A stretch of DNA of 64,000 nucleotides from Neolewinella litorea (GTDB lineage Bacteria > Bacteroidota > Bacteroidia > Chitinophagales > Saprospiraceae): NCBI RefSeq assembly GCF_004803465.1, contig NZ_SRSF01000002.1, positions 124,001 through 188,000 on the forward strand, in the 5' to 3' direction. The position numbers were made by a program, and so were the translations under genes. The notes under the pieces are model-generated. The model had not been told where the DNA came from, searched no databases, and was given only the letters and a program-made list of their open reading frames with translations. Position 1 is the first letter of the stretch; the number at the start of each line of letters is the position of its first letter. Positions 1 to 7,874 of the stretch are shown here, in pieces.

Positions 1-1764
1 CGGCAGGATACCGAGCACGCCGATTTGGTAGCGTACCTGCCCAAGGATTCCCCCCGGGCGGCGCGGGAGTGGGTAAGCTTGCTCCGGCCCCGGCTGGCGA
101 TCTTCGTGAAGTATGAATTCTGGTACTACCACCTGCGAGCCCTGCACCGAGCGGCCGTTCCGACCTTCCTGGTGGCCGGCAGCTTCCGGCCCGGGCAACT
201 GTTTTTCCGTCGGTACGGTACCTGGTCGCGGCGGATGCTGGACTGCTTCACGCACCTCTTCGTGCAGACGGAAGCGGACCGCGGCATGCTGGCCGGTATC
301 GGCTACCAGAACGTGAGCGTTACCGGCGACCCCCGCATGGACCGCACGGCCGAGTTGGCCGCCACGCCCTTCGTTGACGATCGACTGGCAGCCTTTTCAA
401 GCGGACAACGAGTGCTGCTGGCCGGTTCCGTTTGGCCGGCCGACGTATCCATAATCCAGGCGGCCTGGCCGAAATTGAAATCGCAGTGGCGCCTAGTCCT
501 GGCCCCCCACCAAATGAAGGAGGAAGAGATCGCCACCTGGCAGGAAGCATTCGACGCCGACCGATATACCGGTCCCGATCGCGGCAGGTCCGTCATGATT
601 CTCGATACGGTAGGCATCCTGAGCCGCGCGTACCGCTACGGCACGGCGGCCTACGTAGGTGGTGCTTTCGGCAGTGGTCTGCACAATACCCTGGAACCCC
701 TTAGTTACGGCTTGCCGGTGATCTTCGGTCCACGCTACGCCAAATTCCCCGAGGCCAGTAGCGCCCTGGCACGCGGGGGTGCATTCAGCGTTTCTTCACC
801 GGAAGATTTCACGGGGGTCGTCGAGCGTTTCACCGACGAGCAGTCCTACGCGGAAAGTCGGGCCGCACAGCTGGCCTACCGTGAAGCCAACCGGGGGGCG
901 GGGCGCCGTACCGTTGCTATGCTGCTCCGCCTGTTGCTTCTCCTGCTGATCTCCCTGCCGGCGGGTGCGCAAACCTGGACCGCGGCGGAGCGACTCCTGT
1001 CGGCCCTCGATGGCACCTTTGCCAAGTGCAACCTGATGGTGGCCGTATCGGGGGCGGAGTGGCGATCGGGACTGTGTCTTACGGTAGCGGAACTGGGCCC
1101 CGGGGGAACGGTTTCCCTGGATGTGCCCTTGCAAGCCGGCCGCAAATACGTCTTCGTCGGTTCCGCTGAGGATTCCGCGCGCGATATCGATCTCCTGCTG
1201 CGCGACACCCGGGGCCGCATCGTAGACGAAGACACGGAGGTGGACAAGACGCCGGTGGTCGAGTTTTTCGCCGACAGTACGGCCGTCTACACCTTACAAC
1301 TGCAGCTCATCAGCACTACCGATACCTCCGCCTTTGTCAGCCTGGGGCTTTTGCAGACGGGCGGCACGCCCCTACCTGATAGTGAATACCGTACCGTAAG
1401 TCGTCAATTTGCCGCGGCCGCGGGTGCCGTACGCGCCGCCGGAGGGGCCCGCCGTTTTGGTTCCGCCCTCAATCAGTGGTCCGTTCTCGGCTACCTACTC
1501 GGCGACGAAAACGGGGCTACGCTGGAGAACCTTCACCTACCCGCGGGCCGGCATTTTTTTGCCGCCGCCGCCGGAGAGAACGTTCAGAACCTGGACCTTT
1601 ACCTCGCCACCGACGATTACCGGATCCTGCGCTCCGACGCCGACCCCGATCCTTACCCCATGATTGAGTACGACACCAGCGAACCCGCGACCTTTCAGCT
1701 GCGTACAGAACTCGTGAAGTCGCGCGGAAACGCCCTCGTGCTTCTCGGTCTGTTTTCCCAATAA
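1..1764 (+). CDS. kdtA: KdtA/WaaA Kdo transferase (5' partial), open in frame into an exported protein
   Basis: The frame is open from the first base, so the gene begins before the window. Residues up to about position 918 match the C-terminal half of 3-deoxy-D-manno-octulosonic acid transferase, which adds Kdo from CMP-Kdo to lipid A precursor at the inner membrane. Family landmarks are AIFVKYEFWYY, the acceptor/donor-domain stretch GDPRMDR, AGSVWPAD, and the GT-B donor site GGAFGSGLHNTLEPLSYG followed by PVIFGP. Family members usually stop just after a segment like NRGAGRRTVAML, but here no stop occurs and the frame continues through a signal-peptide-like stretch into a second protein ending at 1764. 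This is either a real fusion, an overlapping gene pair after loss of a stop, or a sequence error. Confidence 0.85.
   Translation, partial: RQDTEHADLVAYLPKDSPRAAREWVSLLRPRLAIFVKYEFWYYHLRALHRAAVPTFLVAGSFRPGQLFFRRYGTWSRRMLDCFTHLFVQTEADRGMLAGIGYQNVSVTGDPRMDRTAELAATPFVDDRLAAFSSGQRVLLAGSVWPADVSIIQAAWPKLKSQWRLVLAPHQMKEEEIATWQEAFDADRYTGPDRGRSVMILDTVGILSRAYRYGTAAYVGGAFGSGLHNTLEPLSYGLPVIFGPRYAKFPEASSALARGGAFSVSSPEDFTGVVERFTDEQSYAESRAAQLAYREANRGAGRRTVAMLLRLLLLLLISLPAGAQTWTAAERLLSALDGTFAKCNLMVAVSGAEWRSGLCLTVAELGPGGTVSLDVPLQAGRKYVFVGSAEDSARDIDLLLRDTRGRIVDEDTEVDKTPVVEFFADSTAVYTLQLQLISTTDTSAFVSLGLLQTGGTPLPDSEYRTVSRQFAAAAGAVRAAGGARRFGSALNQWSVLGYLLGDENGATLENLHLPAGRHFFAAAAGENVQNLDLYLATDDYRILRSDADPDPYPMIEYDTSEPATFQLRTELVKSRGNALVLLGLFSQ
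919..1764 (+). CDS. exported protein with two similar beta-rich repeats (alternative internal start in the kdtA frame)
   Basis: An ATG at 919 opens a 281-residue protein with a textbook signal peptide, MLLRLLLLLLISLPAGAQ, which would be senseless inside a cytoplasmic-facing transferase. The mature part holds two related halves of roughly 85 residues. The first (about residues 65-150) carries LQAGRKYVFVGSAEDSARDI and the second (about 195-281) LPAGRHFFAAAAGENVQNL. Each is followed by an acidic Asp-rich turn and a final strand ending in LGLL or LGLF. The pattern resembles PPC-like secreted accessory domains, but I do not recognise a named family. The upstream kdtA frame reads straight in. Independent translation from 919 is the simplest biological reading. 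Confidence 0.55.
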   Translation: MLLRLLLLLLISLPAGAQTWTAAERLLSALDGTFAKCNLMVAVSGAEWRSGLCLTVAELGPGGTVSLDVPLQAGRKYVFVGSAEDSARDIDLLLRDTRGRIVDEDTEVDKTPVVEFFADSTAVYTLQLQLISTTDTSAFVSLGLLQTGGTPLPDSEYRTVSRQFAAAAGAVRAAGGARRFGSALNQWSVLGYLLGDENGATLENLHLPAGRHFFAAAAGENVQNLDLYLATDDYRILRSDADPDPYPMIEYDTSEPATFQLRTELVKSRGNALVLLGLFSQ

Positions 1765-1801
1765 TCCGGGCCGGCTTCGGCGGTCACTAACACCTGTTCC
1801 C

Positions 1802-2038
1802 ATGGCTCAAGTATTGAAAGTAATCGAGGTCCTCAGCGAGAGCCCCAAAAGCTTTGAGGATGCCGTCAGCGCAGCCGTCGCCCAGACGGCAAAGAGCGTA
1901 CGCAACATTGAAAGCGCCTACGTCCGCGAGCAGTACGTAACCGTGAAGGACGGCGTAGTCGACAAGTACCGCGTAAACGTCAAGATCACCTTCATGGTGG
2001 ATACCAGCGTTCCGGACAACAACTGGATCGCCGGCTGA
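1802..2038 (+). CDS. dodecin family flavin-binding protein
   Basis: This 78-residue protein matches the dodecin family over its whole length. It has the opening VLKVIEVLSESPKSFEDAV, the central SVRNIESAYV and the closing strand YRVNVKITFMVDTS. Dodecins assemble as hollow dodecamers that bind pairs of flavins and buffer free riboflavin, FMN or coenzyme A in the cytoplasm. The C-terminus (PDNNWIAG) is slightly longer than in archaeal dodecins. It starts 37 nt after the preceding stop and 40 nt before the downstream permease, so it may be a single-gene unit or the tail of the kdtA transcript. The family call is firm; the bound flavin cannot be read from sequence. Confidence 0.9.
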   Translation: MAQVLKVIEVLSESPKSFEDAVSAAVAQTAKSVRNIESAYVREQYVTVKDGVVDKYRVNVKITFMVDTSVPDNNWIAG

Positions 2039-2066
2039 TCCTTGCCGTGCTGAGCGACCGGCGTGC

Positions 2067-2073
2067 TATCTTG
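2067..2073 (+). promoter_or_regulatory. -7 box directly before the permease start
   Basis: TATCTTG, a variant of the Bacteroidota -7 box TAnnTTTG, ends 5 nt before the ATG at 2079. At this distance transcription would begin at or within a few bases of the start codon, predicting a leaderless mRNA. Confidence 0.45.
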
Positions 2074-2078
2074 CCCGC

Positions 2079-3395
2079 ATGCCGATCCTCCTGACTTTCC
2101 TGGCCGTAGTCGGCCTGCTGGTGTTAATCGTATTCCTGAAGTGGCACCCCTTCGTGGCCCTCGTCCTGGTCGCCGTAGCTACCGGCCTTGCCCTGGGCAT
2201 GCCCGCGGACGCTGCCCTTGCCTCCGTGACTTCCGGAGTAGGGAGTACACTCGGGGGGCTGGCGCTTATTCTCGGACTTGGCGCTGCCCTGGGGGGGGTG
2301 ATCGCCGAAACGGGCGCGGCGCAGGTTATAACCGACCGGCTCATCGGCGACAACCGCGGCACCTCGGTAGTGTGGGGACTTTGCCTGGTTGGCTTCCTCA
2401 TCGGCATTCCGCTTTTCTACAGCGTGGCCTTCGTAATGATGGCACCAATCATCTTTGCCACTGCTCGTAAGACCGGCTTACCCCTGGCCATGATCGCCGT
2501 GGCGGCGGTGGCCTCCCTATCCGTGACCCACGGTTTCCTGCCCCCCCACCCCGCTCCCGTGCTGATTGCCGGGACCTTCGGGGCGGACCTGGGCCTGACG
2601 CTGCTTTACGGACTCATCCTCGCGGTCCCCGCGGTGGTGATCGCGGGTCCTCTTTTTGCCCGCACCCTACGCGGCATGCCCCGCACTCAGGGTGCCGGTG
2701 ACCTGGACACCACCGAACTGCCCGCCCGCCTTCCCAGCCTCTGGACCAGCCTCTTCTGTGCCCTCCTGCCGGTGTTATTGCTTGCCTTTACGGCCCTGGC
2801 CAAATCGGCCGACGAATCCCTGGCCACCTCCCCTTTCTTCCTGGTTGTAGGTGATGCCACGGTCGCACTGCTTATCGGTGTGGTGGCGGCAATGCTGCTC
2901 CTCGGTCGGCAAACGGGACAATCCATCTCCGAGCAAATGTCGCGCATCGGTCCCCAGCTCGCCCCGATGGCGGCCGTCCTGCTGATCATCGCCGGTGGGG
3001 GTGCCTTTAAGCAGGTACTGGTAGACAGTGGCACCAGTGATTACATCGTTGCGTCACTCTCCGATTTCAACGCCCACCCCTTATTGATCGCTTGGCTGAT
3101 TGCCGCCGCCCTGCGCATCACGCTGGGCTCGGCTACCGTTGCCGCCATTACGGCCGCCGGCATCGCCCTGCCGCTGGCCGGAACCGGTCAGGTCGCCCCG
3201 GAATTGCTCGTCCTTGCCACCGGCGCCGGCAGCCTCACCTGCAGCCACGTCAATGATACCGGATTCTGGCTCTTTAAAGAGTACTTCGGCCTTACCGTCA
3301 CGCAGACCCTCCGCAGCTGGACCGTCATGGAAACCGTGGTCAGCATCATCGGATTGATCGGGTGCTTTGTTTTGGATGGATTGCTGGGGGGGTGA
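2079..3395 (+). CDS. GntP-family gluconate:H+ symporter-like permease
   Basis: The 438-residue protein is an integral membrane protein with about 12 hydrophobic segments and the GntP-family organisation of gluconate/D-serine/3-hydroxybutyrate symporters. Recognisable parts are GLGAALGGVIAETGAAQVI near residues 65-85, the SVTHGFLPPHPAPVLIAG stretch near 148-165, typical of GntP re-entrant regions, and a C-terminal GAGSLTCSHVNDTGFW. It would import a small hydroxy- or sugar acid with protons across the inner membrane. No gluconate kinase or dehydratase lies next to it, so the substrate is unknown. Length and start agree with the family. Confidence 0.88.
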   Translation: MPILLTFLAVVGLLVLIVFLKWHPFVALVLVAVATGLALGMPADAALASVTSGVGSTLGGLALILGLGAALGGVIAETGAAQVITDRLIGDNRGTSVVWGLCLVGFLIGIPLFYSVAFVMMAPIIFATARKTGLPLAMIAVAAVASLSVTHGFLPPHPAPVLIAGTFGADLGLTLLYGLILAVPAVVIAGPLFARTLRGMPRTQGAGDLDTTELPARLPSLWTSLFCALLPVLLLAFTALAKSADESLATSPFFLVVGDATVALLIGVVAAMLLLGRQTGQSISEQMSRIGPQLAPMAAVLLIIAGGGAFKQVLVDSGTSDYIVASLSDFNAHPLLIAWLIAAALRITLGSATVAAITAAGIALPLAGTGQVAPELLVLATGAGSLTCSHVNDTGFWLFKEYFGLTVTQTLRSWTVMETVVSIIGLIGCFVLDGLLGG

Positions 3396-3643
3396 GTTTA
3401 TGGGTTTGCGGGTTGGTGAGCTGCCTTCCGGCTTTCGTCTTTCGCTAGGGAGCGTTACTGCCGCTTCTGGTGATTGCCGAAAACTGCCGCTTTTTGAAGC
3501 CACCTCCCAGGCACTGTCACCCGGCATTCTTAAATGCAGCAGTCCAGGATGCCCACCGCACGGCGGAAGGTTTGAGCTGCGCCCACCCAAGCGAAGCGGG
3601 GGGGGAAATGACAGACGGGAAACCCAACAACGCTAAAACCCAA
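3396..3643. other. intergenic stretch, no gene recognised
   Basis: About 250 nt lie between the convergent ends of the permease and trpS. Short open frames here have no recognisable protein signature, and no convincing hairpin with a T-tract was found. Confidence 0.5.
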
Positions 3644-4651
3644 CTACCGCGCCAATCCACAAAGTCCCTTAACCTCCTTGACCGTTTCCTGCGCACGTTT
3701 GCGGATCTCCCAGCTGCTCTGCTTGATCTGGTCCTTTACGGCTCGCCGGTCGCGCTTCAGTTCCTGCAGGTTTTGCTGGATGTCTTGGGAGATGGCCACC
3801 AGCCCTTCGGCTACCGCTTCTTTCAGGTCGGCGTAGCGGAGGGTACCGCTTTCGTAGTCGTGGAGGAGGGAGGCGTGGGCTTCCGCGCGCCCGGAGGCGT
3901 CGAGCAGACTGAACAGGTTAGCTACTCCCGGTGACATGGTATCCACCGACAGGCCACCGTTAACGTCTTCGGTGCCGGTGTCGGTCACTGCAGAGCGGAT
4001 TTGCTTGCGGATGCGCGCCTCATTGGCGAATACATCAATATTGTGTTTGTCACCCAGGCTGGCGCTCATCTTGCGGGTAGGGTCGGCGGTCGACATTACC
4101 TTGGCAACTTTCGTGTAGAGGGCCTCCGGAATGGGGAAGACCTCCCGCTTGGCGAAGTGATTGAAGCGCTGGGCGATGTCGCGCGTCAGTTCCAGGTGCT
4201 GCTCCTGATCTTTCCCGACGGGTACCCGGTCGGCCTTGTAGATAAGGATGTCCGCGGCCTGCAGCACGGGGTAGGTGAAGAGGGCGGAAGAAATAAAATC
4301 CTCGTTTTGCGCCCCCTTGTCCTTGAACTGCGTCATCCGGGTGAGTTGCCCATAGCTGCTGAAGCAGTTCAGGATCCAGGTTAGCTCCGCGTGCTCCGGG
4401 ATCAGGCTCTGAATGAAAAGGTTTTCCGGTTTGATGCCGCAGGCGAGTAGGTTAAAGCAGATTTCCCAGGTATTTTCCGCCAGTTTCTTGGCTTCGAAGG
4501 GCATCGACATGGCGTGGTAGTTGGCTACCATATAGACGCAGTCGTAGGATTCCTGCAGGCGTTTCCAGTTCTCGATGGCACCGAAGTAGCGGCCGAAGTG
4601 AAGTTTACCGGTGGGCTGAATGCCGGAAAGGATGGTCTGACGTTGGGACAT
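3644..4651 (-). CDS. trpS: tryptophan--tRNA ligase
   Basis: The 335-residue protein is a bacterial TrpRS, a class I synthetase that charges tRNA-Trp. The ATP-binding signature appears as SGIQPTGKLHFGRYFGAI near residues 8-25 (the HIGH motif), and the KMSKS loop reads RKMSASLGD near residue 195, with Ala-Ser in place of Lys-Ser. YLRGMSQRQ and everything upstream of the ATG at 4651 looks unlike TrpRS, so I place the start there although the frame is open to 4924. A TACCTTCG box sits 4 nt before this ATG, consistent with a leaderless transcript. It is divergent from the BASS transporter, with 85 nt between starts. Confidence 0.95.
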   Translation of the reverse strand: MSQRQTILSGIQPTGKLHFGRYFGAIENWKRLQESYDCVYMVANYHAMSMPFEAKKLAENTWEICFNLLACGIKPENLFIQSLIPEHAELTWILNCFSSYGQLTRMTQFKDKGAQNEDFISSALFTYPVLQAADILIYKADRVPVGKDQEQHLELTRDIAQRFNHFAKREVFPIPEALYTKVAKVMSTADPTRKMSASLGDKHNIDVFANEARIRKQIRSAVTDTGTEDVNGGLSVDTMSPGVANLFSLLDASGRAEAHASLLHDYESGTLRYADLKEAVAEGLVAISQDIQQNLQELKRDRRAVKDQIKQSSWEIRKRAQETVKEVKGLCGLAR

Positions 4652-4655
4652 GCCG

Positions 4656-4663
4656 CGAAGGTA
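4656..4663 (-). promoter_or_regulatory. -7 box of trpS
   Basis: TACCTTCG on the minus strand lies 4 nt upstream of the ATG at 4651. The spacing supports this start and predicts a leaderless or near-leaderless trpS mRNA. Confidence 0.55.
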
Positions 4664-4725
4664 ATAGCTTGTCCGGATTCTAGTAGCCGGACCACCCCGC
4701 CCGGTTCGCTGTCCGCCAATTGCCG

Positions 4726-4733
4726 TAGGTTTG
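4726..4733 (+). promoter_or_regulatory. -7 box of the BASS transporter gene
   Basis: TAGGTTTG is a full match to TAnnTTTG and ends 3 nt before the ATG at 4737. A TTG at 4731 is in frame but lies inside the box, so ATG 4737 is the better start. Confidence 0.6.
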
Positions 4734-4736
4734 CCC

Positions 4737-5618
4737 ATGCTCAAGTCCGTCCTCATCCTCGTGGCCCTGGCCATCGGGCTCCTGCTGCCCTCCCTGGATG
4801 CGTACACCTTTACCCTGCGGCCCTTCCTGATGGCCCTGCTCTTCTTTTCCTTCCTCAATGTCCGCATCGACCGCAGCATTTTCTCCCGGCAGCAGGTGGT
4901 GGCGGCCCTTTTGTTGCCGGCCATCGGACTGGGTTGCTACTACGCCGGCAGGTGGTACGACGAAGACCTGGGCCTTACCCTGTTGCTTATGGGGCTGGCG
5001 CCTACGGCCGTCATTACCCCGGTGTTGGCACAACTCATGCAACGTCGGGCCGCCTACATGGTCGGCGCGATCATCATTACCCACCTCTCGTTTGCCCTGG
5101 TCATGCCGGTGCTGCTGCCCCGCTTGCTGGGCGTCGATCTTTCTCTTGAGTCGCTTGGTGTACTGGTCTATACCATCGGGAGTACCGTGGCGGGTCCGCT
5201 GGTGCTGGGCCAATTCATGCGCCGCTATGGGGGTAGGGTTACCAACGTGCTGCGCCGCATAGGCCCCTATGCCTTTGTCCTCTTCCTCAGCAATATCGCC
5301 GTAGCGTCCGGCAGTCTGTCGTACTATCTCCGCTACGAAAGCCATACGCCCCTCACTTTCATCTGGGCCGCCGCCGCCGGTATCGGGCTGCTGCTTCTCG
5401 CCAATTTTACACTCGGTAGCCGTCTGGCCCCTATCGACCACCGGGTAGAGGGCAGCCTCGCGCTGGGGCGGAAGAACACGATGCTCTCCATCTGGGTCGC
5501 CCTGGAGTACATCAACCCCCTCACCGTACTGGGTCCGATGCTCTATATCCTGTTCCAGAATGTGTTCGTGGCGGGGCAGATCGTCTACGTTGATCGCAAG
5601 GACCGCCGCCGCGACTAG
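4737..5618 (+). CDS. bile acid:sodium symporter (BASS/SBF) family transporter
   Basis: The 293-residue protein has about nine or ten hydrophobic helices and fits the BASS/SBF fold, which moves organic anions with sodium across the inner membrane. Features are the N-terminal LRPFLMALLFFSFLNVRID, the glycine/proline-rich GLAPTAVITPVLAQLM near residues 85-100 and the C-terminal EGSLALGRKNTMLSIWVAL, which resembles the second core re-entrant motif. Substrate is not predictable; bacterial members carry pantoate, keto acids or unknown anions. Its stop codon overlaps that of the convergent lipoprotein gene in a shared CTAG at 5615-5618. Confidence 0.8.
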   Translation: MLKSVLILVALAIGLLLPSLDAYTFTLRPFLMALLFFSFLNVRIDRSIFSRQQVVAALLLPAIGLGCYYAGRWYDEDLGLTLLLMGLAPTAVITPVLAQLMQRRAAYMVGAIIITHLSFALVMPVLLPRLLGVDLSLESLGVLVYTIGSTVAGPLVLGQFMRRYGGRVTNVLRRIGPYAFVLFLSNIAVASGSLSYYLRYESHTPLTFIWAAAAGIGLLLLANFTLGSRLAPIDHRVEGSLALGRKNTMLSIWVALEYINPLTVLGPMLYILFQNVFVAGQIVYVDRKDRRRD

Positions 5619-6049
5619 AGCTTTTCCCAGCGCAGCTGAAGGATCCCCCGGCGTTCGTAGACGGTCACCTTGAAGCGATTGCGGTTGAGTTTCTCGATCG
5701 TTCCAATCCACTGAAAGGCCGGTCGACCCCGGAAATCGAAGAAGTCGGCGTCAAAGGTAAATTCAATTCCCTCATCCCGCTCACGCAGGACGTTGATGGC
5801 CCAGTAACCGTCGTAAAATTCTCCACCGCCACTGTCGTACACCAAAGTATAGTCCGGATAGAAGGTCACGCGGTCGCCCAGGAACTCCTCCGTGATGTTG
5901 TCGCGGAAGAGAGCATTATTGCCCTTGAAGGTTGCACGCTCGATCTGCCAGCTGCCGGTCAGTCGATCCTCACGCCGCTCAATCCGTTCTTCGATGGAGC
6001 AGGCGCTCATCGTAAGGAACAGGCAAATCAGGAAGCATATACGGGGCAC
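5615..6049 (-). CDS. small lipoprotein, lipocalin-like beta-rich
   Basis: A 144-residue protein with a lipoprotein signal peptide (FLICLFLTMSAC, lipid-modified Cys about residue 17) and a mature part containing LTGSWQIERATF. That stretch is the usual opening of lipocalin-like Bacteroidota lipoproteins that measure a small barrel domain. The remainder is a series of short beta strands (RVTFYPDYTLVYDSG, DGYWAINVL, FQWIGTIEKLNRNRFKVTV). It should sit in the periplasm attached to a membrane. No specific ligand can be proposed. The 3' end overlaps the convergent transporter by four bases. Confidence 0.75.
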   Translation of the reverse strand: MPRICFLICLFLTMSACSIEERIERREDRLTGSWQIERATFKGNNALFRDNITEEFLGDRVTFYPDYTLVYDSGGGEFYDGYWAINVLRERDEGIEFTFDADFFDFRGRPAFQWIGTIEKLNRNRFKVTVYERRGILQLRWEKL

Positions 6050-6152
6050 GTCTGGAGCGATTGATCTCCAGGAATTTCGGGGGCTTAAGCGGAAAGGCTA
6101 GCTTGTCGGGACCGGTTTAGGGAAAGTTTAACGGCGGGAAGCGGTGTGAGAA

Positions 6153-6383
6153 TCAGGCACGTTCAAGGGCCTGAATGCTTTCCTCGTAGCTCTTTAGGGT
6201 CCGCGCCTGAATCTCGGCGGTGGCGTTGAGTACTTTCAGCTCTTCATTGAGTTTCTCCTCCCGCTGCGGGTCCTCTTTGAAGTATCGACGTTTACGGTTG
6301 ATTTCCAGAAGCTGTTGTATGGTTTGACTGAGAGCGATCTTGGTTTTCAGATACTTATACTTCAGGTTTCTTCTGGTGCTCAT
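6153..6383 (-). CDS. small coiled-coil protein of unknown function
   Basis: A 76-residue, highly charged, helix-rich protein without signal peptide or membrane segment. KTKIALSQTIQQLLEINRKR and EEKLNEELKVLNATAEIQAR show heptad-like spacing, so a short coiled coil is likely. I recognise no family. The gene and its upstream DNA (6384-6500) are clearly more AT-rich than neighbours, which may indicate transfer or relaxed selection. It could also be a fragment. Confidence 0.55.
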   Translation of the reverse strand: MSTRRNLKYKYLKTKIALSQTIQQLLEINRKRRYFKEDPQREEKLNEELKVLNATAEIQARTLKSYEESIQALERA

Positions 6384-6560
6384 GTAGTGTCCGTTTTAAT
6401 TGCCAATTGCCAAATAACCGACGTGGAAAATAGGATAAAATTGCATGTTAAGCAAATTAAAGTCCTCCTTTCAGGTGGCGGGGTATATTGCATGGATTAA
6501 CCCTCCGGACACCCCCTTGGTTGTCTTGACAAGGTTTTAAATTCACAAATACCGGTCTTC

Positions 6561-7769
6561 CTATTCCGTCCTGAAGGGGTTGCGCGCCTGCCAGGGTTTG
6601 GCTTCAAACACGGCGGGCACGAACCAGGGCACGAGTGCATTCACCGCCGCCGGCCGTACCCTTAGCCAACTGTCGTATCGGTGGGTCGTCGCGCCCAGGG
6701 AACTTTTGATCTCCAGGGCCGTCCGTCCAAAATCCAGCCACTCGCTTTGTACCGAAAGCGCGTCCCGCAGCAGGTCATACAGCATATTGTGGTAGAGGTG
6801 GTGGCTGTGCTTGTAGCTTTCCTCCAGCCCGAGATAGTGTGCGTGGTAGCGGTTCCCGTTGACGATGGCGGTAGTAAACCCCACCAGCCGGTTGGAGGAA
6901 TTGAAATAGGCGTGTACCTCCCCGGCCGTGCCCAGCCACCGGAAGTAGGCTTCGCTGAGGTCCACTACGTTAAAATCCGCCCCCCTACTCGTTTCCCGGT
7001 ACAACTCGTGCAGCCGTCCGGACTGGTCTACTACCTCCTGGGCCGAGAGCCGCCGTCTCTCCAGGTCGCCGAGCTTCCCGCGGGCCCGCCGGTACCGTAC
7101 CCGGTACTTGCTGCTCAGGCGCGAGAGATAATCGTCCAGATCATTGAACGGGCGCAGGTCAAGTCGCATCACGGGGTCGGCCGGAAGCCGGTGGAAGTGG
7201 CGCTTTATCAACTCTGCTTCCGCCTTCGCTTCGCCGGCGGTCAAATCCTTGAAGAGGATGGCCCGGTAATTCCGACTGCCCCCACCGATTACCGCAGCGG
7301 CGGCGACCAGCAGATCGGTAATGCTTGTGCCTGACCAGTCTCCCCGCCACGCCTGTCCGTGATCGCCCGAGGTCAGCATTTGTCCGAAACACAGCACCTC
7401 CGCGGAACAGGCCGACAGCAAACGGCGCCTGATGTTCCACCGCGACGGCAGCGATCCTGCTTCTTCGCCCACGTTAGCCGCGAGTCCGAACCTGAAGGTC
7501 TGTACCGTAAGGAGTACCCCCTGCTCCGAGCTGCGGTTGCGCAGCTCGATGCCTTCCGTCCGCTCGCCCTGCGGGTGCGCACTCAGAAACGAAAGCGTGG
7601 CGGGGGAAAGCCAGAAGTCGTCTACGCCCCACCCCGCCGCCGGCCATTCGGCGAAGTCATCCGCCCCCCGATACCGGCGCATTGCCCAGTCCGGAAAACC
7701 GGGAACCGCAATGGAGTGACCGTCACGCCAGGCGGGGGCAGCAAGCGTTTGAACGAGGGCGTTGGACAT
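6561..7769 (-). CDS. FemAB/GNAT-like acyltransferase
   Basis: The 402-residue protein resembles the FemAB-like or BioF2-like acetyltransferase group, built of tandem GNAT folds. Supporting stretches are LSRLSSKYRVRYRRARGK near residues 215-235 (typical of the lipid/peptidoglycan aminoacyl or acyl transferase group), then EVHAYFNSSNRLVGFTTAIV and RYHAHYLGLEESYKHSHHLY, which line up with the acyl-CoA binding half of a GNAT domain, and LDFGRTALEIKSSLGA near the C-terminus, the usual last landmark of the family. No signal peptide is present. Substrate unknown; cell-envelope or exopolysaccharide modification is the usual role. Confidence 0.7.
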   Translation of the reverse strand: MSNALVQTLAAPAWRDGHSIAVPGFPDWAMRRYRGADDFAEWPAAGWGVDDFWLSPATLSFLSAHPQGERTEGIELRNRSSEQGVLLTVQTFRFGLAANVGEEAGSLPSRWNIRRRLLSACSAEVLCFGQMLTSGDHGQAWRGDWSGTSITDLLVAAAAVIGGGSRNYRAILFKDLTAGEAKAEAELIKRHFHRLPADPVMRLDLRPFNDLDDYLSRLSSKYRVRYRRARGKLGDLERRRLSAQEVVDQSGRLHELYRETSRGADFNVVDLSEAYFRWLGTAGEVHAYFNSSNRLVGFTTAIVNGNRYHAHYLGLEESYKHSHHLYHNMLYDLLRDALSVQSEWLDFGRTALEIKSSLGATTHRYDSWLRVRPAAVNALVPWFVPAVFEAKPWQARNPFRTE

Positions 7770-7843
7770 GGTTAAGGCATCGCGATTGACCCTTCTAACA
7801 GTTCAAACGCGGAATGGATTGCCGGGAAACCACCCGGGCCGAT

Positions 7844-7851
7844 TATCTTTC
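7844..7851 (+). promoter_or_regulatory. promoter of the universal stress protein gene
   Basis: TATCTTTC resembles TAnnTTTG and has a TTG at 7819-7821 about 22 nt upstream, the expected -33 spacing. It would give a leader of roughly 20 nt to the ATG at 7875. Confidence 0.5.
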
Positions 7852-7874
7852 GCCCCACTCACCGACTTCCAGTT

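Noticed and set aside
3470-3934. 154-residue plus-strand frame after the permease
   Set aside because: Its second half is antisense to trpS, and the first half has no protein signature.
4652-4924. Longer N-terminus for trpS
   Set aside because: The extension is a basic low-complexity sequence lacking homology and would read through the trpS -7 box and the divergent BASS promoter.
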